Source of the DNA: Stenotrophomonas maltophilia
GTDB lineage: Bacteria; Pseudomonadota; Gammaproteobacteria; Xanthomonadales; Xanthomonadaceae
Direction of reading: 5' to 3'
Length of the DNA stretch: 14,754 nucleotides
NCBI GenBank assembly: GCA_002386405.1
Contig: DGIP01000235.1
Coordinates: forward strand, 1 to 14,754
Shown here piece by piece: positions 7,152-14,654 of the stretch (position 1 is the stretch's first letter; the number at the start of each line of letters is the position of its first letter). The notes under the pieces are model-generated. The model had not been told where the DNA came from. It did not search any database and was given only the letters and a program-made list of their open reading frames with translations. Position numbers and translations under genes: made by a program.

Positions 7152-7550
7152 ATGAGCATGACTGATCCCATCGCCGACCTGCTGGTACGCATCAAGAATG
7201 CGGCCGCAGTTGGCAAGCAGACGGTGAAAGCACCGTCCTCCAAGATCAAGGTTGCAATCGCAGAAGTGTTGAAGGCCGAAGGCTACATCACCGACCTGCG
7301 CGTGACCAAGACCGAGAACAACAAGGCCGAGCTTGAAATCGTCCTGAAGTATTTCGAGGGCAAGCCGGTCATCGAGACCCTGAAGCGCTTCTCGCGTTCG
7401 GGTCTGCGCCAGTACCGTGGCAAGTCCGAGCTGCCGAAGGTCCTGAACGGCCTGGGCATCTCCATCATCTCCACCTCCAAGGGCATCATGACTGATGCGC
7501 AGGCGCGCCAGTTGGGCGTCGGCGGCGAAGTCCTGTGCTTCGTGGCCTAA
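7152..7550 (+). CDS. rpsH: 30S ribosomal protein S8 (uS8)
   Basis: 132-residue S8, which binds helix 21 of 16S rRNA and in E. coli represses spc translation. [20 protein letters not shown] at the start, [20 protein letters not shown] in the middle, and the C-terminal [20 protein letters not shown] are diagnostic. The ATG at 7152 with AAAGG (7139-7143) is chosen; a GTG at 7131 would add a non-family extension that includes this Shine-Dalgarno. It heads the second half of spc, after the internal terminator, an arrangement that could let S8 and its downstream partners be controlled separately. Confidence 0.96.
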   Translation: MSMTDPIADLLVRIKNAAAVGKQTVKAPSSKIKVAIAEVLKAEGYITDLRVTKTENNKAELEIVLKYFEGKPVIETLKRFSRSGLRQYRGKSELPKVLNGLGISIISTSKGIMTDAQARQLGVGGEVLCFVA

Positions 7551-7568
7551 GGCGAGAAGGAAACCACT

Positions 7569-8096
7569 ATGTCCCGCGTAGCCAAGAAGCCGGTCAACCT
7601 GCCCAAGGGCGTTGAACTGAACATCCAGCCGGAATCCGTCAGCGTGAAGGGCCCGAAGGGCACCCTCAGCCTGCCGAAGGTGGCTGGCGTTGAAATTTCC
7701 GTGAACGACGGCGTTGCCACCCTGGCCGCCAGCAATGACGACCTGGTTGCCCTCGCTGGCACCGTGCGCGCCATCCTGGCCAACATGGTCAAGGGCGTCA
7801 CCGAAGGCTTCGAGCGCAAGCTTGAGCTGGTCGGCGTCGGTTACCGCGCCACCATGCAGGGCAAGGACCTGAGCCTCGCGCTCGGTTTCTCGCACCCGGT
7901 TGTGTACGTGGCGCCGGAAGGCATCACGCTGTCGACCCCGACCCAGACCGAAATCCTGGTCCAGGGCACCGACAAGCAGCTGGTGGGCGAAGTTGCCGCC
8001 AAGATCCGCGCTTACCGCAAGCCGGAGCCCTACAAGGGCAAGGGTGTGAAGTACGCCGGCGAAGTCATCATTCGTAAGGAAGCCAAGAAGGCGTAA
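7569..8096 (+). CDS. rplF: 50S ribosomal protein L6 (uL6)
   Basis: 175-residue L6, two similar domains (about 1-82 and 83-175) near the factor-binding site of the 50S subunit. [28 protein letters not shown] and the carboxy-terminal [19 protein letters not shown] (rRNA-binding) are all intact. GAGAAGGAAA (7553-7562) is the ribosome binding site. It lies 18 nt after rpsH and 56 nt before rplR, the latter gap holding a small hairpin. Confidence 0.97.
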   Translation: MSRVAKKPVNLPKGVELNIQPESVSVKGPKGTLSLPKVAGVEISVNDGVATLAASNDDLVALAGTVRAILANMVKGVTEGFERKLELVGVGYRATMQGKDLSLALGFSHPVVYVAPEGITLSTPTQTEILVQGTDKQLVGEVAAKIRAYRKPEPYKGKGVKYAGEVIIRKEAKKA

Positions 8097-8103
8097 GGGC
8101 GAA

Positions 8104-8118
8104 TCCCCTTCGTGGGGA
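8104..8118 (+). promoter_or_regulatory. Stem-loop between rplF and rplR
   Basis: TCCCC (8104-8108) pairs with GGGGA (8114-8118) around a TTCGT loop, 7 nt after the rplF stop. No T run follows, so it is not a terminator. It could delay ribosomes or RNases in the 56-nt gap. Confidence 0.4.
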
Positions 8119-8152
8119 AGAATCCTGTCTTCAGCTTTCAAGGAAAAAGATC

Positions 8153-8506
8153 ATGAACAAGAACATTGCTCGCCTGCGTCGCGCCAAGTCCACCCGCGCA
8201 CACATCCGTGTCCTCGGCGTGCCGCGTCTGTCGGTGCTGCGCACCGGTCAGCACCTGTACGCCCAGGTCTTCACCGCCGACGGCTCCAAGGTGCTGGCTG
8301 CTGCCAACACCACCCAGGCCGACGTCAAGGAAGGCCTGAAGAACGGCAAGAACAGCGACGCCGCCGCCAAGGTCGGCAAGCTGGTTGCCGAGCGCGCCAA
8401 GGCTGCGGGCATCGAGAAGGTCGCTTTCGACCGCTCGGGCTACCGCTACCACGGCCGCATCAAGGCACTGGCCGATGCAGCCCGCGAAGGCGGCCTGCAG
8501 TTCTAA
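8153..8506 (+). CDS. rplR: 50S ribosomal protein L18 (uL18)
   Basis: 117-residue L18 that binds 5S rRNA with L5 and L25. The basic N-terminus [19 protein letters not shown], then [15 protein letters not shown], and the family-closing [20 protein letters not shown] with EGGLQF are present. AAGGA (8140-8144) precedes the ATG by 8 nt. The 158-nt gap that follows is unusually long for this part of spc and is highly structured. Confidence 0.97.
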   Translation: MNKNIARLRRAKSTRAHIRVLGVPRLSVLRTGQHLYAQVFTADGSKVLAAANTTQADVKEGLKNGKNSDAAAKVGKLVAERAKAAGIEKVAFDRSGYRYHGRIKALADAAREGGLQF

Positions 8507-8513
8507 GGGATAA

Positions 8514-8566
8514 GGAAGCGGGGCTGGTCCCCGCTTCCGCCTGCCTGCCGGCACGGGTTGTGCCGG
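8514..8566 (+). promoter_or_regulatory. Twin stem-loops between rplR and rpsE
   Basis: The first is a perfect 10-bp stem, GGAAGCGGGG (8514-8523) / CCCCGCTTCC (8529-8538), with a CTGGT loop. The second is a perfect 7-bp stem, CCGGCAC (8548-8554) / GTGCCGG (8560-8566), with a GGGTT loop. The following TCCTTCTTCT (8572-8581) is pyrimidine-rich but not a clean T tract. Both are strong enough to stall or protect RNA. The remaining sequence to 8664 shows TATAAG at 8618-8623 but no -35 partner. Confidence 0.6.
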
Positions 8567-8664
8567 GCGGCGTCCTTCTTCTGCAGGGGCGTTCGATCCA
8601 CCGCGTCATTCCACAGCTATAAGCGGCCCTGAGCCGTACATACCCAATCAATCAAGGAATCAAC

Positions 8665-9207
8665 ATGGCAGAAGAACGTCAGCAGCGGGGTCGCGATCGC
8701 GACCGTAACCGCGAAGAGAAAGTCGACGACGGCATGATCGAAAAGCTGGTCGCGGTCAACCGCGTCAGCAAGACCGTCAAGGGCGGTCGTCAGTTCACCT
8801 TCACCGCACTGACCGTGGTCGGTGACGGCGCAGGCAAGGTTGGCTTCGGCTACGGCAAGGCGCGTGAAGTGCCGGTCGCGATCCAGAAGTCGATGGAGCA
8901 GGCTCGCAAGAACCTGGCCGACGTCGATCTGAACAACGGCACCCTGTGGCACCCGGTGAAGTCCGGCCACGGCGCAGCCCGCGTGTTCATGATGCCGGCT
9001 TCGGAAGGTACCGGCGTCATCGCCGGCGGTGCCATGCGCGCCGTGCTGGAAGCCGTTGGCGTCAAGAACGTGCTGGCCAAGGCCGTCGGTTCGCGCAACC
9101 CGATCAACCTGGTTCGCGCCACGCTGAAGGGTCTGTCCGAAATGCAGTCGCCGGCCCGCATCGCGGCCAAGCGCGGCAAGAAGGTGGAGGATCTCAACCA
9201 TGGCTAA
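8665..9207 (+). CDS. rpsE: 30S ribosomal protein S5 (uS5)
   Basis: 180-residue S5, involved in decoding accuracy and the mRNA entry channel. The spectinomycin-contact loop [13 protein letters not shown] (residues 32-44) shows the wild-type SKTVKGGR pattern. The second domain ([39 protein letters not shown]) is complete. It is longer than the E. coli protein (about 167), mainly through an Arg/Asp-rich N-terminal extension (RDRDRNREE near residues 10-18). AAGGA (8654-8658) lies 6 nt upstream. Its last 8 nt overlap rpmD, implying coupled translation. Confidence 0.97.
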   Translation: MAEERQQRGRDRDRNREEKVDDGMIEKLVAVNRVSKTVKGGRQFTFTALTVVGDGAGKVGFGYGKAREVPVAIQKSMEQARKNLADVDLNNGTLWHPVKSGHGAARVFMMPASEGTGVIAGGAMRAVLEAVGVKNVLAKAVGSRNPINLVRATLKGLSEMQSPARIAAKRGKKVEDLNHG

Positions 9208-9391
9208 TGACACCGTCAAGACCGTCAAGGTCCGTCTGGTTGGCGGCCTGCGTGGCACCCAAGCGCGTCACCGCCTGTCGGTGCGTGCCCTGGGCCTGAA
9301 CAAGCTCAACGATGTGCGTGAACTGAAGGACAGCCCGCAGGTTCGCGGTCTGATCAACAAGGTCCACTACCTCGTCAAGGTTGAGGAATAA
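9200..9391 (+). CDS. rpmD: 50S ribosomal protein L30 (uL30)
   Basis: 63-residue L30, a small 23S rRNA-binding protein. [20 protein letters not shown], then [20 protein letters not shown] and the closing [10 protein letters not shown] follow the family pattern. The start ATG lies inside the end of rpsE in another frame (ATGGCTAA at 9200-9207), with GGAGG at 9186-9190 in the rpsE coding sequence as the Shine-Dalgarno. Confidence 0.95.
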   Translation: MANDTVKTVKVRLVGGLRGTQARHRLSVRALGLNKLNDVRELKDSPQVRGLINKVHYLVKVEE

Positions 9392-9395
9392 TCCA

Positions 9396-9839
9396 ATGAC
9401 CCTGCATCTGAATGAACTGAGCCCGGCACCGGGCGCGCGCAAAGAGCGCACCCGCGTCGGCCGTGGTATCGGCTCCGGCCTGGGCAAGACCTGCGGCCGC
9501 GGCCACAAGGGTTCTTTCGCCCGTAAGGGTGGCGGCAAGATCAAGGCGGGCTTCGAAGGCGGCCAGACCCCCATGCAGCGTCGTCTGCCGAAGGTCGGTT
9601 TCCGTTCCAAGATCGCCAAGGACACGGCCGAAGTGCTGTCGTACCACCTGGACCGCCTGGAAGCTGGCGAGATCGATTTCGCCGCGCTGCGCGCTGCGAA
9701 GCTGGTCCCGAGCACTGCCAAGCAGGCCAAGATCGTCATGAAGGGCGGCCTGACCAAGGCCTTCACCCTGAAGGGCATCGCAGCAACGGCCGGTGCCAAG
9801 GCCGCGATCGAAGCTGCCGGCGGCAGCGTACAGGAGTAA
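9396..9839 (+). CDS. rplO: 50S ribosomal protein L15 (uL15)
   Basis: 147-residue L15, a late assembly protein with a long unstructured, Gly/Arg/Lys-rich N-terminal part (VGRGIGSGLGKTCGRGHKGS, then GGGKIKAGFEGGQTPMQRRL) that threads through 23S rRNA, and a globular C-terminal half. The ATG at 9396 gives the family start MTLHLNELSPAPGA. A TTG at 9381 in frame lies inside rpmD on the Shine-Dalgarno GAGGAA (9384-9389) and is rejected. It is 4 nt after rpmD. Confidence 0.96.
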   Translation: MTLHLNELSPAPGARKERTRVGRGIGSGLGKTCGRGHKGSFARKGGGKIKAGFEGGQTPMQRRLPKVGFRSKIAKDTAEVLSYHLDRLEAGEIDFAALRAAKLVPSTAKQAKIVMKGGLTKAFTLKGIAATAGAKAAIEAAGGSVQE

Positions 9840-9842
9840 GAC

Positions 9843-11198
9843 ATGGCGCAAGCTGGCATTGGTAACCTGGGCGGCGGGCTCGGCAAGTTCACGGAACTTC
9901 GCCAGCGTCTGCTGTTCGTCGTCGGGGCTTTGATCGTCTACCGCATCGGCTGTTATGTGCCGGTGCCGGGCGTCAATCCCGATGCCATGCTTGCGCTCAT
10001 GCAGGCGCAGGGCGGCGGCATCGTGGACATGTTCAACATGTTCTCGGGCGGCGCCCTGCACCGTTTCAGCATTTTCGCGCTGAACGTGATGCCGTACATC
10101 TCGGCATCCATCGTGATGCAGCTGGCCGTCCACATCTTCCCCGCGCTCAAGGCGATGCAGAAGGAAGGTGAGTCCGGTCGCCGCAAGATCACCCAATATT
10201 CCCGCATCGGCGCCGTGTTGCTGGCGGTGGTGCAGGGCGGCAGCATCGCGCTGGCGCTGCAGAACCAGCTGTCCCCGTCCGGTGCGCCGGTCGTGTACGC
10301 GCCGGGCATGGGCTTCGTGCTTACCGCCGTGGTCGCGCTGACCGCCGGTACCATCTTCCTGATGTGGGTCGGCGAGCAGGTCACCGAGCGCGGCATCGGC
10401 AACGGTGTGTCGCTGATCATCTTCGCCGGCATCGTGGCGGGCCTCCCGGGTGCGGTCATCCACACCTTCGACGCCTTCCGCGAAGGCAACCTGCAGTTCA
10501 TCCAACTGCTGCTGATCGCGCTGGTGGTGCTGGCCTTCACCTTCTTCGTGGTGTTCGTCGAACGCGGCCAGCGCCGCATCACGGTGAACTACGCACGTCG
10601 CCAGGGCGGCCGCAACGCGTACATGAACCAGACCTCGTTCCTGCCGCTGAAGCTGAACATGGCGGGCGTGATCCCGGCCATCTTCGCCTCCAGCATCCTG
10701 GCGTTCCCGACCACCCTGGCCATGTGGTCCGGCCAGGCCAGCTCGGCGACCTGGCTGCAGAAGGTCGCCAACGCCCTGGGTCCGGGCGAGCCGCTGCACA
10801 TGATCGTGTTCGCTGCGCTGATCACCGGTTTCGCGTTCTTCTATACCGCGCTGGTGTTCAACTCGCAGGAAACCGCCGACAACCTGAAGAAGTCGGGCGC
10901 GCTGATTCCGGGCATCCGTCCGGGCAAGGCCACCGCGGACTACATCGACGGCGTGCTGACCCGCCTGACCGCAGCCGGCTCGGCCTACCTGGTGATCGTC
11001 TGCCTGCTGCCGGAAATCATGCGCACGCAGCTGAATGCGTCGTTCTACTTCGGCGGCACCTCGCTGCTGATCGTGGTGGTGGTGGTGATGGACTTCATTG
11101 CGCAGATCCAGGCGCACCTGATGTCGCACCAGTACGAGAGCCTGTTGAAGAAGGCCAACCTGAAGGGCGGCAACCGCGGCGGTTTTGCCCGCGGCTGA
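9843..11198 (+). CDS. secY: Preprotein translocase subunit SecY
   Basis: 451-residue inner-membrane SecY, the protein-conducting pore that works with SecE, SecG, SecA and docked ribosomes. About ten hydrophobic segments are visible, including residues 23-42, 78-99, 122-142, 156-176, 187-207, 219-239, 272-293, 320-340, 374-392 and 403-424. The plug region follows the first segment ([21 protein letters not shown], about 63-83). The cytosolic C5 loop with GIRPG (residues 357-361) keeps the arginine important for SecA-driven transport in E. coli. The ending [19 protein letters not shown] is typical. AGGAG (9831-9835), at the end of rplO, is the ribosome binding site. It is the last spc gene; no rpmJ follows. 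Confidence 0.98.
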   Translation: MAQAGIGNLGGGLGKFTELRQRLLFVVGALIVYRIGCYVPVPGVNPDAMLALMQAQGGGIVDMFNMFSGGALHRFSIFALNVMPYISASIVMQLAVHIFPALKAMQKEGESGRRKITQYSRIGAVLLAVVQGGSIALALQNQLSPSGAPVVYAPGMGFVLTAVVALTAGTIFLMWVGEQVTERGIGNGVSLIIFAGIVAGLPGAVIHTFDAFREGNLQFIQLLLIALVVLAFTFFVVFVERGQRRITVNYARRQGGRNAYMNQTSFLPLKLNMAGVIPAIFASSILAFPTTLAMWSGQASSATWLQKVANALGPGEPLHMIVFAALITGFAFFYTALVFNSQETADNLKKSGALIPGIRPGKATADYIDGVLTRLTAAGSAYLVIVCLLPEIMRTQLNASFYFGGTSLLIVVVVVMDFIAQIQAHLMSHQYESLLKKANLKGGNRGGFARG

Positions 11199-11213
11199 TT
11201 GGCCTGTTACACT
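11185..11213 (+). promoter_or_regulatory. Candidate promoter at the end of secY (alpha operon P1)
   Basis: TTGCCC (11185-11190) and TACACT (11208-11213) are spaced by 17 bp. The -35 matches 4 of 6 consensus bases and the -10 matches 4 of 6. The box pair straddles the secY stop codon, a sensible place for a promoter of the alpha operon. It would produce a leader of about 340 nt before rpsM. Confidence 0.45.
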
Positions 11214-11423
11214 ATCGTCTTCCTGACGTGATGGTCCTCCGCTTCGCGGACCTGGCCACACAAACGAAGGGCGGCCCCCGCAGCGGTTCCGGGTGGGGGT
11301 GAGATCGGGTCGTCCCGCGCGGGAGTAGCGCGGGCGGCACCGGAAGAGGGCTCGAAAGGGTCGTTTTCCGGAGTCAACCTGATCCGGCGCCGGAGCCTGG
11401 GCACACTCCCTGGGCCGGGTCCA

Positions 11424-11442
11424 TGAAACCTTTCAGGTTTCA
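11424..11442 (+). repeat. Perfect 8-bp inverted repeat in the alpha leader
   Basis: TGAAACCT (11424-11431) and AGGTTTCA (11435-11442) flank a TTC loop. After one mismatched pair, the stem can extend by CC/GG on either side. It is AT-richer than its surroundings and lies just before the second promoter candidate, overlapping its upstream region. It could be a protein-binding palindrome on DNA or an RNA hairpin from P1 transcripts. Confidence 0.55.
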
Positions 11443-11447
11443 CGGGC

Positions 11448-11476
11448 TTCCATGTAAACCGGAACCTTGTTAGTAT
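11448..11476 (+). promoter_or_regulatory. Second promoter candidate before rpsM (P2)
   Basis: TTCCAT (11448-11453) and TAGTAT (11471-11476) are spaced by 17 bp. The -35 is poor (3 of 6) and the -10 moderate (4 of 6). A start near 11483 would give a leader of about 80 nt, beginning just before the T6 run and the GATCC/GGATC hairpin. Weak evidence. Confidence 0.3.
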
Positions 11477-11561
11477 CGCTAGTTCACTTTTTTGATCCAT
11501 CCTGCCGGATCGGCGCGCCTTGGGTGCGCTGTCGGCCATCACTCAGCTGGAGAACCGCGTC

Positions 11562-11918
11562 ATGGCGCGTATTGCAGGCGTCAACCTGCCAGCCCAGAAG
11601 CACGTCTGGGTCGGGTTGCAAAGCATTTACGGCATCGGCCGTACCCGTTCGAAGAAGGTCTGCGACGCCGCAGGCGTCACTTCGACCACCAAGATCCGCG
11701 ATCTGTCGGAGCCGGAAATCGAGCGTCTGCGCTCGGAAGTGGCCAAGTACATCGTGGAAGGCGATCTGCGCCGTGAAATCGGTATCGCGATCAAGCGCCT
11801 GATGGACCTGGGCTGCTATCGCGGTCTGCGTCACCGCCGCGGCCTGCCGCTGCGTGGTCAGCGCACCCGTACCAACGCCCGCACCCGCAAGGGCCCGCGC
11901 AAGGCGATCAGGAAGTAA
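11562..11918 (+). CDS. rpsM: 30S ribosomal protein S13 (uS13)
   Basis: 118-residue S13, a head protein that forms intersubunit bridges with the 50S subunit and contacts P-site t[37 protein letters not shown], the [18 protein letters not shown] motif and the basic tail [12 protein letters not shown] are standard. An upstream in-frame ATG at 11520 would add 14 residues unlike any S13. The ATG at 11562 has GGAG (11549-11552) 9 nt upstream and is the family start. It is the first gene of the alpha operon. Confidence 0.97.
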   Translation: MARIAGVNLPAQKHVWVGLQSIYGIGRTRSKKVCDAAGVTSTTKIRDLSEPEIERLRSEVAKYIVEGDLRREIGIAIKRLMDLGCYRGLRHRRGLPLRGQRTRTNARTRKGPRKAIRK

Positions 11919-11930
11919 GGGACCTAAGAA

Positions 11931-12320
11931 ATGGCTAAGCCCGTCGCTAAGACCAAGAAGAAGATCAAGCGCGTCGTCACTGACGGCGTTGCCCACGTCC
12001 ACGCTTCTTTCAACAACACCATCGTGACCATCACCGACCGCCAGGGCAACGCTCTGTCGTGGGCGACGTCCGGTGGCGCTGGCTTCCGCGGTTCGCGTAA
12101 GTCCACCCCGTTCGCTGCCCAGGTGGCTGCCGAGAAAGCCGGCCGTGCCGCGCTGGATTACGGCGTCAAGTCCCTGGAAGTCCGCATCAAGGGCCCGGGT
12201 CCGGGTCGTGAGTCGGCCGTGCGCTCGCTGAACAACGTGGGCTACAAGATCACCAACATCATCGACGTGACGCCAATCCCGCACAACGGGTGCCGTCCGC
12301 CGAAGAAGCGTCGCGTCTAA
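11931..12320 (+). CDS. rpsK: 30S ribosomal protein S11 (uS11)
   Basis: 129-residue S11 of the 30S platform, close to the mRNA exit site and the E site. [40 protein letters not shown] and the closing [17 protein letters not shown] are diagnostic. The HNGC sequence holds the asparagine that becomes isoaspartate in E. coli S11. AAGGG at 11917-11921 overlaps the rpsM stop. Confidence 0.97.
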   Translation: MAKPVAKTKKKIKRVVTDGVAHVHASFNNTIVTITDRQGNALSWATSGGAGFRGSRKSTPFAAQVAAEKAGRAALDYGVKSLEVRIKGPGPGRESAVRSLNNVGYKITNIIDVTPIPHNGCRPPKKRRV

Positions 12321-12334
12321 AGGAGCGATAAGAA

Positions 12335-12964
12335 ATGGCTCGTTATATCGGTCCTACCTGTAAGCTCGCCCGCCGCGAAGGCGCCGACCTTTCCCTCAAG
12401 AGCCCGGCCCGTGCGCTGGACTCCAAGTGCAAGCTGGAGCAGAAGCCCGGCCAGCACGGCGCGACCGCCCGCAAGGGCAAGCTGTCCGACTACGCCACCC
12501 AGCTGCGTGAAAAGCAGAAGGTCAAGCGTATCTACGGTCTGCTGGAGCGTCAGTTCCGCAACTACTACAAGAAGGCCTCGACCAAGAAGGGCAACACCGG
12601 CGAGAACCTGCTGCAGCTGTTGGAAACCCGCCTGGACAACGTCGTCTATCGCATGGGCTTCGCTGTGACCCGTCCGGCTGCCCGTCAGCTGGTCTCGCAC
12701 CGCGGCGTCACCGTGAACGGCAAGTCGGTCAACCTGGCTTCGTACCAGGTCAAGGCTGGCGACGCTGTCGCGCTGTCCGAGAAGGCTGCCAAGCAGCTGC
12801 GCGTTCAGGAAGCCCTGACCGTGTCCAAGACGCACGACCTGCGCCCGACGTGGATCGAAGTGGACGCCGACAAGTTCGCCGGCATCTTCAAGGCCGTGCC
12901 GGATCGTTCGGACCTGCCTGCGGATATCAACGAAGCGCTGATCGTCGAGTTGTATTCGAAGTAA
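12335..12964 (+). CDS. rpsD: 30S ribosomal protein S4 (uS4), probable alpha-operon repressor
   Basis: 209-residue S4, a primary 16S rRNA binder, assembly initiator and fidelity protein. The N-terminal part lacks the zinc-binding cysteine cluster of C+ forms (only Cys9 and Cys31 are seen). The S4 RNA-binding domain covers about residues 99-160 ([40 protein letters not shown]), and the end [18 protein letters not shown] is standard. In E. coli S4 represses the alpha operon through its leader, so the structured secY/rpsM gap is its candidate target. AAAGGAG (12319-12325) precedes it. Confidence 0.97.
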   Translation: MARYIGPTCKLARREGADLSLKSPARALDSKCKLEQKPGQHGATARKGKLSDYATQLREKQKVKRIYGLLERQFRNYYKKASTKKGNTGENLLQLLETRLDNVVYRMGFAVTRPAARQLVSHRGVTVNGKSVNLASYQVKAGDAVALSEKAAKQLRVQEALTVSKTHDLRPTWIEVDADKFAGIFKAVPDRSDLPADINEALIVELYSK

Positions 12965-12978
12965 TTCACATTGGAGAG

Positions 12979-12998
12979 CCCCCGGCGACGGCCGGGGG
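12979..12998 (+). promoter_or_regulatory. Strong stem-loop between rpsD and rpoA
   Basis: CCCCCGGC (12979-12986) and GCCGGGGG (12991-12998) form a perfect 8-bp GC-only stem with a GACG loop. It begins 14 nt after the rpsD stop and ends 21 nt before rpoA. Only TT follows, so it is not a full terminator. A processing or attenuation site that sets rpoA output apart from rpsD is possible. Confidence 0.55.
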
Positions 12999-13019
12999 TT
13001 CACTAGGAGAACCCGCAAC

Positions 13020-14018
13020 ATGACGGTTACCGCCAACCAGGTTCTGCGTCCTCGTGGTCCGCAGATCGAACGCCTTACCGACACCCGCGCCAAGGTCGTT
13101 ATCGAACCCTTGGAGCGTGGTTACGGGCATACGCTGGGCAATGCCCTGCGTCGCGTGCTGCTGTCGTCCATCCCGGGCTTCGCCATCACGGAAGTTGAGA
13201 TCGACGGCGTACTGCACGAGTACACCACGCTCGAAGGCCTGCAGGAGGACGTTCTCGAAGTCCTGCTCAACCTGAAGGACGTGGCGATCCGTATGCACAC
13301 CGGTGACAGCGCAACCCTGTCGCTGTCCAAGCAGGGTCCGGGTGTCGTGACTGCTGCCGATATCAAGGTCGACCACAACGTCGAGATCCTCAACACGGAT
13401 CATGTCATCTGCCACCTGACCAAGGACACGGCAGTCAACATGCGTTTGAAGATCGAGCGTGGTTTCGGCTACCAGCCGGCGGCTGCACGTCGTCGTCCGG
13501 ACGAAGAAACCCGTGCCATCGGTCGTCTGGTCCTGGACGCCTCGTTCTCGCCGGTCCGTCGCGTCGCCTATTCGGTGGAAGCGGCCCGCGTCGAACAGCG
13601 TACCGACCTGGACAAGCTGGTGCTGGACATCGAAACCAACGGCACGATCGATGCCGAGGAAGCCGTGCGCACCGCCGCCGACATCCTCAGCGATCAGCTG
13701 TCGGTCTTCGGTGACTTCACCCACCGCGACCGCGGTGCAGCCAAGCCGGCGAACAACGGCGTGGATCCGGTGCTGCTGCGCCCGATCGACGACCTGGAAC
13801 TGACCGTGCGTTCGGCCAACTGCCTCAAGGCCGAGAGCATCTACTACATCGGCGATCTGATCCAGAAGACCGAAGTGGAACTGCTCAAGACCCCGAACCT
13901 CGGCAAGAAGTCGCTGACCGAGATCAAGGAAGTCCTCGCCCAGCGCGGTCTTTCTCTCGGCATGAAGCTGGAGAACTGGCCGCCGGCCGGTGTCGCCCAG
14001 CACGGCATGCTCGGCTGA
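13020..14018 (+). CDS. rpoA: DNA-directed RNA polymerase subunit alpha
   Basis: 332-residue alpha subunit. The N-terminal domain (about 1-235) dimerises and scaffolds beta and beta'; [20 protein letters not shown] (residues 34-53) is the signature, with Arg45 in the position essential for assembly in E. coli. A linker (about 236-250) leads to the C-terminal domain, where Arg264, Asn267, Cys268 and Lys270 (VRSANCLK) match the UP-element contacts R265, N268, C269 and K271 of E. coli. The [16 protein letters not shown] helix-hairpin-helix segment is complete, so UP-element and activator contacts should be conserved. AGGAG (13005-13009) is 10 nt upstream. Confidence 0.98.
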   Translation: MTVTANQVLRPRGPQIERLTDTRAKVVIEPLERGYGHTLGNALRRVLLSSIPGFAITEVEIDGVLHEYTTLEGLQEDVLEVLLNLKDVAIRMHTGDSATLSLSKQGPGVVTAADIKVDHNVEILNTDHVICHLTKDTAVNMRLKIERGFGYQPAAARRRPDEETRAIGRLVLDASFSPVRRVAYSVEAARVEQRTDLDKLVLDIETNGTIDAEEAVRTAADILSDQLSVFGDFTHRDRGAAKPANNGVDPVLLRPIDDLELTVRSANCLKAESIYYIGDLIQKTEVELLKTPNLGKKSLTEIKEVLAQRGLSLGMKLENWPPAGVAQHGMLG

Positions 14019-14036
14019 TCCAGCGCCAACGTTTCA

Positions 14037-14058
14037 CCCCGCACCTTCGGGTGCGGGG
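14037..14058 (+). terminator. TTCG hairpin after rpoA, possible partial terminator
   Basis: CCCCGCACC (14037-14045) and GGTGCGGGG (14050-14058) form a perfect 9-bp stem around TTCG with a C-G closing pair, the exceptionally stable cUUCGg tetraloop in RNA. GCTTTA follows, a U run of only three. It begins 18 nt after the rpoA stop. It may terminate some transcripts before rplQ, or protect the rpoA 3' end. Confidence 0.55.
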
Positions 14059-14104
14059 GCTTTACCCGCAGTACCTCGCATCGACAGGCGCCAGCCTGCG
14101 GTGA

Positions 14105-14129
14105 CGGTCGGCCAGGAGGGCCGGCACCG
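14105..14129 (+). promoter_or_regulatory. Second stem-loop in the rpoA/rplQ gap
   Basis: CGGTCGGCC (14105-14113) pairs with GGCCG (14119-14123) and ACCG (14126-14129), with a two-base GC bulge and an AGGAG loop. The loop sequence resembles a Shine-Dalgarno but has no start codon at a fitting distance. The remainder of the gap (14130-14212) shows no other feature apart from the rplQ ribosome binding site. Confidence 0.4.
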
Positions 14130-14212
14130 GACCATCCGCAGTCCAAGTAACAACGCCGGGAAGGCGACAGCGATACCCAACCGATCCAACATTCTTTCAA
14201 GGAACATCCGTC

Positions 14213-14599
14213 ATGCGTCACATGAAATCCGGCCGCAAGTTCAGCCGTACCAGCGCCCACCGCGAAGCAATGTTCAAGAACATGGCCGCGTCGCTGTTCA
14301 AGCACGAGCTGATCAAGACCACCCTGCCGAAGGCCAAGGAACTGCGCCGCGTCGCCGAGCCGCTGATCACCCTGGCCAAGGTCGACTCCGTTGCCAACCG
14401 CCGTCTGGCCTTCGCCCGCCTGCGTGACAACGAAGCCGTGGGCAACCTGTTCACCACCCTGGGCCCGCGTTACGCGAACCGTCCGGGCGGCTACCTGCGT
14501 CTGCTGAAGTGCGGCTTCCGCGCTGGCGACAACGCGCCGATGGCCTACGTCGAACTGGTCGACCGTCCGGCCGCCGTGGCTGAAGCCGTCGAAGAATAA
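14213..14599 (+). CDS. rplQ: 50S ribosomal protein L17 (bL17)
   Basis: 128-residue L17, located near the exit tunnel. [20 protein letters not shown] is the standard start, followed by [20 protein letters not shown] and the [20 protein letters not shown] segment that ends the core. The short acidic Ala/Val/Glu tail is common in proteobacteria. AAGGA (14199-14203) is 9 nt upstream. It is the last gene of the alpha operon, separated from rpoA by an unusually long 194-nt gap. Confidence 0.97.
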   Translation: MRHMKSGRKFSRTSAHREAMFKNMAASLFKHELIKTTLPKAKELRRVAEPLITLAKVDSVANRRLAFARLRDNEAVGNLFTTLGPRYANRPGGYLRLLKCGFRAGDNAPMAYVELVDRPAAVAEAVEE

Positions 14600-14628
14600 T
14601 CGACGCGCTTTACCAAAGATTCTTCAGG

Positions 14629-14654
14629 AAACCCGGCCTTGTGCCGGGTTTTTT
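14629..14654 (+). terminator. Intrinsic terminator ending the super-operon
   Basis: AAACCCGGC (14629-14637) and GCCGGGTTT (14643-14651) form a perfect 9-bp stem with a CTTGT loop, and T runs from 14649 to 14654. It lies 30 nt after the rplQ stop. It is the clearest Rho-independent terminator in the window and marks the end of the transcription unit. Confidence 0.9.

Larger units (their letters stand above)
11199..11561 (+). other. 363-nt structured gap between secY and rpsM (alpha leader)
   Basis: No gene was recognised. The gap contains an imperfect hairpin 11233-11252 (GG/CC plus TCCGC/GCGGA around TTC), a perfect 7-bp stem CCCGCGC (11314-11320) / GCGCGGG (11328-11334), CCGGAA (11340-11345) / TTCCGG (11366-11371), an 8-bp stem at 11424-11442, a second promoter candidate at 11448-11476, a T6 run at 11488-11493, and GATCC/GGATC (11494-11498/11507-11511). 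In E. coli the alpha leader is a pseudoknot bound by S4 that covers the rpsM start; I cannot match that fold here. Two short ATG frames (24 and 16 codons) lack ribosome binding sites. Confidence 0.7.

Noticed and set aside
8592..8623. Promoter before rpsE using TTCGAT and TATAAG
   Set aside because: The spacing is 20 bp and the -35 is weak; there is no support beyond the -10-like hexamer.
9375..11261. 628-codon open frame on the minus strand opposite secY and rplO
   Set aside because: It mirrors the GC-rich third codon positions of the genes on the other strand. Its translation is rich in His, Arg, Gln and Asp with no recognisable domain, and the plus-strand genes are unambiguous.
10364..11302. 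312-codon frame on the plus strand overlapping secY and entering the alpha leader
   Set aside because: Out-of-frame shadow of secY. The part beyond secY is only about 35 codons and is not family-like.
11231..11302. 24-codon ATG frame in the alpha leader as a leader peptide
   Set aside because: No Shine-Dalgarno in front and no regulatory codon run.
11423..11473. 16-codon ATG frame covering the palindrome in the alpha leader
   Set aside because: No ribosome binding site; the ATG sits in the palindrome arm, which explains the sequence better.
11488..11493. T6 run as a secY terminator
   Set aside because: The only stem ahead of it is four base pairs (GAAC/GTTC) with a 16-nt loop, too weak for intrinsic termination.
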